31,412 nt of DNA from an uncultured Bacilli bacterium (GTDB taxonomy: Bacteria > Bacillota_I > Bacilli_A > RF39 > UBA660), in NCBI GenBank assembly GCA_934096805.1, contig CAKOMW010000007.1:1-31412 (forward strand), read 5' to 3'. Shown here piece after piece: positions 6,832-13,575 of this stretch. The position numbers were made by a program, and so were the translations under genes. Every line of letters begins with the position of its first letter. Position 1 is the first letter of the stretch. The notes under the pieces were generated by a model. The model had not been told where the DNA came from. It saw only the letters and a program-made list of their open reading frames with translations, and made no database searches.

Positions 6832-8298
6832 ATGAAATATAGTATAATTGTAAAGATATTAAAGGATAATGGTTTATTGATAGATTGTAGTAATATAGAG
6901 ATGAATATTAAGTATTTATCTTACAATTCAAAGGATATAAAAGAAAATACTTTGTTTTTTTGTAAGGGTTTTTCTTTTAAAAGGAAGTATTTAGAGGAAG
7001 CTATTAGTAATGGTATAGTATGTTATATTAGTGAAACTGATTATCAGATAGATTTGCCTAAGATAATAGTTAGTGATATTAGAAAAGCGCTTGCAATTGT
7101 TTCACTTAATTTTTATCCTGATAAATTGTTTAAAATTGGTATTACTGGTACGAAGGGGAAGACTACTACTAATTTTTATATAAATAATATTTTAAAGCAT
7201 CATTTGGGGTATAAACCTGGGATGCTTGCAACGCAGTATTTTTATGATGGTAAAAATGAGGGTGAGACTCATCTTACAACTCCAGAGAGTTTAGAGCTTC
7301 ATAAGTTTTTTCAAGAAATGGATAAGAATAAACTTGGTTACGTAACAATGGAAGTTGCTTCTCAGGCAATAAAGATGAATAGAGTTTATGGAATGCATTA
7401 TGATATTGGTTGTTTTTTAAATATTGGAGAGGATCATATTTCTCCTATAGAGCATGAGGATTTTGCTGATTATATGAGATGTAAGATTGAATTCTTAAAG
7501 ATGTGTGATAAGGTTGTTATAAATAAAGATACTGATTATTATGATGATATTGTGGAAGAGATAAAGGATAAGGAGATTATTACTTTTGGTAATGATGATT
7601 CTTGTGATTATTATATTAAAGATGTTAATATTTTGGATGATAAAATAGATTTTAAAATAGAGCATAATGGTGAAACTAAGGATTATCACATAACTATGAT
7701 GGGTTCTTTTAATGTTATTAATGCTACTTGTGCGATTGTAGTTGCTGATTTACTTGGTGCATCACAAGAAAGTATTTTAAAAGGACTTGATGAAACTAAA
7801 GTAGAGGGTAGAATGGATATGATTTGTGATGATATTGGTCCGGTCATTGTAGATTTTGCACATAATAAGATAAGTGCTGATGCTTTGTTTAAGTCTATTA
7901 AGAGTACTTATGGTGATAGAAAAATAATTGCGGTTTTTGGTTCTCCTGGTAAGAGAGGTATTAGTAGAAAGAGAGATTTGGGCACTTCTGCAGCGATAAA
8001 TGCTGATTATATTTATCTTACTGAAGATGATGGTGGTGGTTTTGATGTTGTTGATATTTGTAAGGAAATAGCAACTTTTATCGAGCCTTATAAAACACCA
8101 TATGAGATTGTTCCTGATAGAAAGACGGCAATTAGAAAGGCTCTTAGTGAAAGGAAGCAAGGTGATGTTTTGGTTATTCTAGGTAAAGGTTCAGAGGTTT
8201 ATCAAGCTGTTTCATTAGGATATGCTCCTTATCAAGGGGACATGCCTATAGTTGAAGAATACATGAAAGAAGTTAAAAGTGAAGGAGGAAATGTATGA
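6832..8298 (+). CDS. murE: UDP-N-acetylmuramoyl-tripeptide synthetase MurE, amino-acid specificity unclear
   Basis: The product is 488 residues, a cytoplasmic Mur ligase. Three domains are recognisable: the UDP-binding N-terminal domain, an ATP-binding centre with the P-loop GITGTKGKTTTN (about residues 103-114), and a C-terminal domain from about 320 with GRMDMI and VDFAHN. It adds the third residue of the stem peptide. MurE enzymes that add diaminopimelate carry DNPR, and lysine enzymes a DNPA-like box. Here the equivalent stretch reads TEDDGGGFD (residues about 397-405), so neither motif is present and the third residue cannot be predicted. The ribosome-binding site AAGGAG supports the start. 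It overlaps murF by four bases. Confidence 0.9.
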   Translation: MKYSIIVKILKDNGLLIDCSNIEMNIKYLSYNSKDIKENTLFFCKGFSFKRKYLEEAISNGIVCYISETDYQIDLPKIIVSDIRKALAIVSLNFYPDKLFKIGITGTKGKTTTNFYINNILKHHLGYKPGMLATQYFYDGKNEGETHLTTPESLELHKFFQEMDKNKLGYVTMEVASQAIKMNRVYGMHYDIGCFLNIGEDHISPIEHEDFADYMRCKIEFLKMCDKVVINKDTDYYDDIVEEIKDKEIITFGNDDSCDYYIKDVNILDDKIDFKIEHNGETKDYHITMMGSFNVINATCAIVVADLLGASQESILKGLDETKVEGRMDMICDDIGPVIVDFAHNKISADALFKSIKSTYGDRKIIAVFGSPGKRGISRKRDLGTSAAINADYIYLTEDDGGGFDVVDICKEIATFIEPYKTPYEIVPDRKTAIRKALSERKQGDVLVILGKGSEVYQAVSLGYAPYQGDMPIVEEYMKEVKSEGGNV

Positions 8299-9677
8299 AT
8301 AAGCTTAAAGTAAGTGAATTAGTATTTGCTCTTTCTGGTGAACTTATTAATGGTAATTTAGATTTTTTAATTGATAATGTTTCAATTGATAGTAGAAATG
8401 TTAATGCAAGTAGTTTGTTTATTGCAATAGTAGGTGAAGTACATGATGCTCATGATTTTATTTCTTCTGCTTATGATAATGGCTGTAGAACGTTTGTTGT
8501 TTCTAAAAGAGATTGTTTTTTTAGAGATGATATGAATCTTATTTTAGTGGATGATACGAAGAAGGCTTATGGAGATATTGCTAAGTATTATCGTGATAAG
8601 TTTTCTATTGATATTATAGGTATTACTGGTAGTACTGGTAAGACTACGGTTAAAGATATGGTTTATGGGGTTTTATCTACTAAGTACAAGACTTTGAAGA
8701 ATTTACAAAATTTAAATAATGAAATTGGAGTTCCAAAGACTCTTTTAAGGCTTGATGATACTTATTCTAAGGCTATAATTGAAATGGGAATGCAAAAGAA
8801 AGGTGAAATTAAGTATTTAAGGGATATAGTTAGACCAAAGATTGGAATAATTACAAAGATTGGGACTGCTCATATAGAGTTTTTTGATAATCAAGATGGT
8901 ATTTTTAATGCAAAAATGGAGATTGCAGATGGTTTTAATGAAGATAATATTTTAATAGTTAATGGTGATGATTCTTATCTTAAGAGGTTAAAGGAAAAAA
9001 ATCATTTGTATAAACTTTATACTTATGGTTTTGATAGTGATAATGATTTGTATTGTAAAAGTTTTTCTATTAGTGATGTAGCAAGATTTACTTGTGTTTA
9101 TAAAGGAAATTCATATGATTTTATGATACCTAGTCCTGCTAAACATAATGTTTTAAATGCAATGGCTGCAATTATGGTTGGTTTTCTTCTTGATATTCCT
9201 TATGAATTAATTAAAAATGGTCTTTCTTGTTATGAGGCATCAAATAACAGAATGGATATTTTTAAAATTCATGATATGCTTATTATTAATGATTCTTATA
9301 ATGCTAATTATGATTCAATGGTTGCTATGCTTTTAGTTCTTGCTAATTATACGACAAGGAAAGTTGCTATTCTAGGAGATATGTTAGAGCTTGGTGATAA
9401 GAGTACTGCCCTCCATCAAAATGTTGCTAAGAGTTTTTTAGATAATAAAATAGATGTTTTAGTGACTGTCGGTGAGGAATCAAAAGTAATAGATGATTAT
9501 GTTATAAGTCATGGTTTTGCTAAAAATATGGTTTTTCATTTTTCTAATGTTTCTGATTTGCTTGATAAGATTGATGGTATTGTAGAGGATACTGATGCTA
9601 TACTTATTAAGGGTTCTAATGGAATTGGACTTTCTAAAGTAGCAGAGTATTTTAAGGAAAAGGTTTCTGATGAATAA
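8295..9677 (+). CDS. murF: UDP-N-acetylmuramoyl-tripeptide--D-alanyl-D-alanine ligase
   Basis: The product is 460 residues, typical for MurF. The P-loop GITGSTGKTTVKD lies at about 109-121. IEMGMQKKGEI and GTAHIEFF follow in the central domain, and NDSYNAN plus AILGDMLELG in the C-terminal domain are MurF signatures. It adds D-Ala-D-Ala to the UDP-MurNAc-tripeptide in the cytoplasm, the last soluble precursor step. It starts inside the murE stop region (ATGA) behind GGAGG and overlaps queH by eight bases, so murE, murF and queH are tightly coupled. Confidence 0.95.
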   Translation: MNKLKVSELVFALSGELINGNLDFLIDNVSIDSRNVNASSLFIAIVGEVHDAHDFISSAYDNGCRTFVVSKRDCFFRDDMNLILVDDTKKAYGDIAKYYRDKFSIDIIGITGSTGKTTVKDMVYGVLSTKYKTLKNLQNLNNEIGVPKTLLRLDDTYSKAIIEMGMQKKGEIKYLRDIVRPKIGIITKIGTAHIEFFDNQDGIFNAKMEIADGFNEDNILIVNGDDSYLKRLKEKNHLYKLYTYGFDSDNDLYCKSFSISDVARFTCVYKGNSYDFMIPSPAKHNVLNAMAAIMVGFLLDIPYELIKNGLSCYEASNNRMDIFKIHDMLIINDSYNANYDSMVAMLLVLANYTTRKVAILGDMLELGDKSTALHQNVAKSFLDNKIDVLVTVGEESKVIDDYVISHGFAKNMVFHFSNVSDLLDKIDGIVEDTDAILIKGSNGIGLSKVAEYFKEKVSDE

Positions 9678-10260
9678 GAATTATCAACTGGAAACGGATA
9701 ATATTATAAATAGTTTGACTAATAGACCTAAGCTTTTGCTTCATAGTTGTTGTGGTCCTTGTAGTAGTTATGTTCTTCTTTATTTGAGTGATTATTTTGA
9801 TATAGATGTTTATTTTTATAATCCTAATGTTTATCCAAAGGATGAATATGATAAAAGACTTAAGGAACAAATAAGACTTATAAATAGTATGGATAAGAAG
9901 ATAGGCATTATTGAGACTTTGTATGATTTCGATAATTATAATAATTATATAAAGGGATATGAAAATGAAAAAGAGGGTGGCTTAAGGTGTCATCTTTGTT
10001 ATAGGTTTAGAATGGAAAATGCGTGTTTATATGCAAAAAATAATGGATATGATTATTTTACAACAACGCTTTCTGTTAGTCCTTACAAGAATAGTAAAGT
10101 TTTAAATGAAATAGGAGAGCTTTTAGAGAGTAAATATGGTGTTAAATATTTATATAGTGATTTTAAGAAAAGAAATGGTTATAAAATGTCAATAGAACTT
10201 TCTAAAAAGTATAATTTGTATAGACAAGATTACTGTGGGTGTAAGTATTCTTTAAAATGA
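9670..10260 (+). CDS. queH: Epoxyqueuosine reductase QueH
   Basis: The product is 196 residues, the DUF208/QueH family. Conserved cysteines are all present: LLHSCCGPCSS (Cys27, Cys28, Cys31), RCHLCYRFRM (Cys107, Cys110) and DYCGCKYS (Cys189, Cys191). QueH reduces epoxyqueuosine in tRNA to queuosine using an iron-sulfur cluster, replacing the unrelated QueG. The gene is in the middle of a wall-precursor operon, overlapping murF by eight bases and two bases ahead of the murG ribosome-binding region. This is probably co-expression by convenience. No other queuosine gene is in the window, so the cell may salvage queuine or encode the rest elsewhere. Confidence 0.93.
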   Translation: MNKNYQLETDNIINSLTNRPKLLLHSCCGPCSSYVLLYLSDYFDIDVYFYNPNVYPKDEYDKRLKEQIRLINSMDKKIGIIETLYDFDNYNNYIKGYENEKEGGLRCHLCYRFRMENACLYAKNNGYDYFTTTLSVSPYKNSKVLNEIGELLESKYGVKYLYSDFKKRNGYKMSIELSKKYNLYRQDYCGCKYSLK

Positions 10261-10270
10261 GGTGTTTTTA

Positions 10271-11347
10271 ATGAGAGTAATAATTAGTGCAGGTGGAACA
10301 GGTGGACATATTTATCCTGCAATATCAATAATTAATAAGATAAAAGAGGAGTCTTTGGATAGTGAAATTCTTTATATTGGGACAACTGACAGGATGGAAC
10401 GGGACATTATACCTAATTTAGGCATAAAATATATTGGAATAAATGCAAGTGGGATGTCTCATAATGTTTTGAAGATGGCTAAGTTCTTAAAGAATACTGC
10501 AGTTTCATATATTAAGTGTAGGAAGATAATGAAAGAGTTCAAGCCAGATATAGTAATTGGAGTTGGTGGCTATGTTACAACACCGGTTATTATGGCTGCA
10601 CATTCACTTGGAATAAAAGTTCTTATTCATGAACAAAATAGTGTTCCAGGTAAGGCTAATCTTACTCTTAGTAAGTATGCTGATGCTGTTTGTATTTCAA
10701 TGAAATCATCAGGTAAGTATTTTAATCATAAGAATGTTGTTTTTACAGGTAATCCTCGTGGAGAAGAAATTCTAAAGGGTAAGAAACTTGATAAAAAGAA
10801 ATATGGTCTTGATAAAAATAAAAAATTGGTAGTAATAACGACAGGTTCTTTAGGTTCAAGCTTAATTAATAAAAAAATATTGGAAATGTTTCCGATGATT
10901 AAAGATAAGGATTATGAAGTATTTTTTATAACTGGTAAAAATAATTATGATGAAGTAGTTAGTTGTGCTTTGCCTAAGAATGTTCATGTTGAACCATATA
11001 TGGATAATATGAATGAGTTATTGAAGGTTACTGATTTGATTATTTCACGAGCTGGTGCTACAATAATATCTGAGATTACAGCTTTAGGACTTTGTTCTAT
11101 TCTTATTCCATCTCCTTATGTTGCTAATAATCATCAAGAGATTAATGCTTCTGATTTAGAAAAACATGATGCAGCAGTTGTTATAAAAGAAAAGGATTTT
11201 TCTGCTTCTTTATTAATGGAAAAAATAGATTTGTTACTTAATGATAATAAAACTAATATGATGATTAGAGAAAATGCTAAGAAAATGGGTGTTTTGGATT
11301 CTGCGACTAGAATATATGAGGAGATTAAAAAAATAATAAGCAGGTGA
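10271..11347 (+). CDS. murG: Undecaprenyldiphospho-muramoylpentapeptide beta-N-acetylglucosaminyltransferase
   Basis: The product is 358 residues, the family's usual length. The N-terminal glycine-rich loop ISAGGTGGHIYPA (residues about 5-17) and the middle motif GVGGYVTTPV are visible. HEQNSVPGKANL is the MurG signature, and the C-terminal UDP-GlcNAc site shows ISRAGATIISEI and NHQEINA. MurG transfers GlcNAc to lipid I to give lipid II on the cytoplasmic face of the membrane. A GTG nine bases upstream (10262) is in frame, but I take the ATG because GAGGTG lies 7 bases before it. Confidence 0.95.
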   Translation: MRVIISAGGTGGHIYPAISIINKIKEESLDSEILYIGTTDRMERDIIPNLGIKYIGINASGMSHNVLKMAKFLKNTAVSYIKCRKIMKEFKPDIVIGVGGYVTTPVIMAAHSLGIKVLIHEQNSVPGKANLTLSKYADAVCISMKSSGKYFNHKNVVFTGNPRGEEILKGKKLDKKKYGLDKNKKLVVITTGSLGSSLINKKILEMFPMIKDKDYEVFFITGKNNYDEVVSCALPKNVHVEPYMDNMNELLKVTDLIISRAGATIISEITALGLCSILIPSPYVANNHQEINASDLEKHDAAVVIKEKDFSASLLMEKIDLLLNDNKTNMMIRENAKKMGVLDSATRIYEEIKKIISR

Positions 11348-11351
11348 TTTT

Positions 11352-12251
11352 ATGCGAAAGGTTAAAAAGTTTTTAAAGGATGGGGGTTATTTTTTTAAAG
11401 AAGATGTTTCTTTTAAAGTTTTAACTACTTATAGGACTGGTGGTGTTTGTAAGTATGTTGTTTTCCCTGATAGTGTTGATAATTTGATTAAGTTACTTGA
11501 TTTTTTAAAGAATAATAATGTTTCACATAAAGTTTTTGGAAATGGTTCAAATATTTTAGCTAGTGATAATGATTATAATGGTGTTGTTATAAAACTTAAT
11601 AAATTAAATAAGCAGGAGTTTAAAAGAGGCGTTTTGTATGTTGAAGCTGGATGTAGTATGATTCAAATATCAGACAGATATTCAAAGATGGGTTATTACG
11701 GACTTGACTTCGCATGTGGAATACCGGGTACAGTTGGTGGTGCCATTTATATGAATGCAGGAGCTTATTTAAAGGCTATTGGTGATGTTTTGGTTGAAGT
11801 TACCTATTTAGATTCTGATAATTGTCTTAGAACTATTAAGAAAAAGAATATGGAACTTGGTTATAGAACATCAATATTTAAAACTAAACCTTGGATAATA
11901 GTAAGTGCTAAAATAAAGCTAAAAAAAGGTGATAAAGAAGACTTGATTGACTTACTTTCTGACAGAATGAGGAGAAGATCTAGTACCCAACCTCTTAACT
12001 ATCCTTCAGCAGGGTCTGTTTTTAGAAATCCTGATGGTAATTATGCTGGTCATTTGATTGAGGAGTGTGGACTTAAAGGTAAGACAAAAGGAGATGCTTG
12101 TATTAGTGAGAAACATGCAAACTTTATTGTGAATAAAGATGAAGCTACCTCTAGTGATATAAAGTATCTTATGGATTTAGCAAAAAAAGAGGTAAAAAAG
12201 AAGTATAATATAGATTTAATAGTAGAGCAAGAATTATTTAATTGGGAGTAG
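11352..12251 (+). CDS. murB: UDP-N-acetylenolpyruvoylglucosamine reductase
   Basis: The product is 299 residues. FAD-binding motifs are TYRTGGVCKY near the N-terminus, VFGNGSNIL (about 61-69) and GIPGTVGGAIYMNAGAY. The catalytic serine is Ser222 in YPSAGSVFRNP. The short length and lack of an extra insertion fit the type II MurB of Gram-positives. It reduces UDP-GlcNAc-enolpyruvate with NADPH to UDP-MurNAc, an early precursor step, here encoded late in the operon. AGGTGATTTT precedes the start. The 3' end lies just before the ftsQ start. Confidence 0.95.
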   Translation: MRKVKKFLKDGGYFFKEDVSFKVLTTYRTGGVCKYVVFPDSVDNLIKLLDFLKNNNVSHKVFGNGSNILASDNDYNGVVIKLNKLNKQEFKRGVLYVEAGCSMIQISDRYSKMGYYGLDFACGIPGTVGGAIYMNAGAYLKAIGDVLVEVTYLDSDNCLRTIKKKNMELGYRTSIFKTKPWIIVSAKIKLKKGDKEDLIDLLSDRMRRRSSTQPLNYPSAGSVFRNPDGNYAGHLIEECGLKGKTKGDACISEKHANFIVNKDEATSSDIKYLMDLAKKEVKKKYNIDLIVEQELFNWE

Positions 12252-12256
12252 ATGCT

Positions 12257-12940
12257 ATGGCAAAGAAAAAGAATAAAAAAAAGGGAAAAGTATTAAAAGT
12301 AGTTTTGTTTTTAGTATTGCTAGGTTTAATTTTTTATGTTATACCATGTTATTTACTTGATGTTAGAATTAATAATATATATGTAAAGAATAATAATGTT
12401 TTAACTGACCAAGAGATAATAGAAATGGCTCATCTAGAAGATTATCCTAATTTTTATAAGACTAGTATAAGTAGTATTAAGAAATCTATTGAAAGTAATT
12501 CTTTTATTAAAAGTTGTAAAGTGAAAAAAAGGCTTTTTAATAAAGTTGTTATTGAGGTAGAAGAGTATAGAGTTTTGTTTATCAGACTTGATACTAAAAA
12601 GATAGTTTTTGAGAATAAAAGCGAGATTGATTATGATGAAGAGATTTTAGATGTACCTTATCTTATTAATTATGTTCCAGATACGAAGTATGATACTTTA
12701 GTAAAAAAGTTGAATAAGATTGATGATGATGTTTTAAAAAAGATATCAGAAATAAAGTATGACCCTAATAAGTATGATGAAGATAGATTTATTCTTTATA
12801 TGGATGATGATAATTATGTTTATGTTACTCTGCCTAAGTTTGATGTTTTAAATAAGTATAATGAGGCTGTTACTAAATTGGAAGGTAAGAAGGGGACTTT
12901 ATATTTAGATTCTGGTAATTATTTTGAAATTAGAAAGTAG
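12257..12940 (+). CDS. divIB: Cell-division protein FtsQ/DivIB
   Basis: The product is 227 residues: a Lys-rich cytoplasmic N-terminus, one membrane segment (about 14-34) and an extracytoplasmic POTRA-type domain. The POTRA part starts DVRINNIYVKNNNVLT and contains IKKSIESNSFIKSCKVKKR and VVIEVEEYRVLF, followed by a beta domain. FtsQ/DivIB stabilises the FtsL-FtsB complex at the septum. An in-frame TTG fifteen bases upstream, within the murB 3' end, would extend it. The ATG followed by AKKKNKKK is the natural start, with GGGAG just upstream. It is the last gene of this operon; its partners ftsL and the septal PBP are in a separate operon at 27112-29523. Confidence 0.88.
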   Translation: MAKKKNKKKGKVLKVVLFLVLLGLIFYVIPCYLLDVRINNIYVKNNNVLTDQEIIEMAHLEDYPNFYKTSISSIKKSIESNSFIKSCKVKKRLFNKVVIEVEEYRVLFIRLDTKKIVFENKSEIDYDEEILDVPYLINYVPDTKYDTLVKKLNKIDDDVLKKISEIKYDPNKYDEDRFILYMDDDNYVYVTLPKFDVLNKYNEAVTKLEGKKGTLYLDSGNYFEIRK

Positions 12941-12942
12941 TA

Positions 12943-12967
12943 GATGCTTTGGAAAGCGTCTTTTTTT
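12943..12967 (+). terminator. Intrinsic terminator of the xerD-divIB operon
   Basis: GATGCTTT and AAAGCGTC pair (one wobble; the innermost bases form the loop) and are followed by seven T's. It starts two bases after the divIB stop codon. Confidence 0.85.
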
Positions 12968-12978
12968 GTATAGTAAAC

Positions 12979-13305
12979 TGTGAGAAGTTATTATTAATAT
13001 TTAATAAAAATGATAATCAACTTCTTAAAGATTTAAGTAAGGGTGATGAGATAATGGAAAAGTATGTTAAGGAATCAAAAGAAGCAAGTGAACAAGATGA
13101 AGTAATAGGAATGTATGATAAAGAGTTACATGATGAAAGACTTCGTTTGGCAGAAAATGATGAGTACAGAGAAAAAGGCATCGAAGAAGGTATACAACAA
13201 AATCAAAAAGAAACTGCGCTTAAAATGCTTCAAAAGGGTTATGATATTACTGATATTTCAGAATGCACAGGTCTTTCATTAGACGAATTACAAAAATTGA
13301 AATAG
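12979..13305 (+). pseudogene. C-terminal remnant of an Rpn/PD-(D/E)XK nuclease family transposase-like gene
   Basis: The open frame reads DNQLLKDLSKGDEIMEKYVK, then EVIGMYDKELHDERLRLAE, then EKGIEEGIQQNQKETALKML and a small HTH-like end DITDISECTGLSLDELQKLK. This order (ELAKGDEVMEKYV, a helical linker, EGIEEG repeats, IAKITGLSxEEI) is the C-terminal tail of Rpn-family recombination-promoting nucleases, recognised from memory. The N-terminal nuclease domain is absent. The frame runs upstream into the divIB terminator, so no native start remains. An ATG at 13054 with GGTGATGAG before it could still give an 83-residue peptide. The similarity extends upstream of that ATG, which argues for a truncated gene rather than a short real one. 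Confidence 0.7.
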
Positions 13306-13328
13306 ATTAATTTCTATTTCTTTTTTTT
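13299..13328 (+). terminator. Intrinsic terminator after the Rpn remnant
   Basis: A perfect 8-bp stem (GAAATAGA with TCTATTTC) with a 6-base loop is followed by eight T's. It includes the stop codon of the remnant. Confidence 0.8.
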
Positions 13329-13575
13329 ACATTGATTAAAGCTCTTTTTATTATAATTTATATGTAATAATATTAAAAAATATAGAGTATGTTAAACTTT
13401 GGTTAAATTAATGCAATGTTTAGAAATGTTGTTTTGTATAAGGGAGAAATTATCTTAAAAAATGACTTTTTTTTATTTTGAAATTGGGTTATAATATTAA
13501 GAAGTAGGGTAGATTAATGACCTTGTATAAATATGTTTATTAGTAAATGATGCCTATAGATTGAGGTGATTTTTA
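13329..13575 (+). promoter_or_regulatory. AT-rich upstream region of the large surface gene
   Basis: No gene or RNA is recognised in these 247 bases. A TATAAT at 13490-13495 is a possible -10, about 80 bases before the next start codon, but no good -35 stands at the right distance. GAGGTGAT at 13563-13570 is the ribosome-binding site of the next gene. Confidence 0.35.

Noticed and set aside
12949..13305. An intact 118-residue gene starting at TTG 12949
   Set aside because: That start lies inside the terminator hairpin of the preceding operon; the sequence looks like the tail of a larger family, so it is called a remnant.
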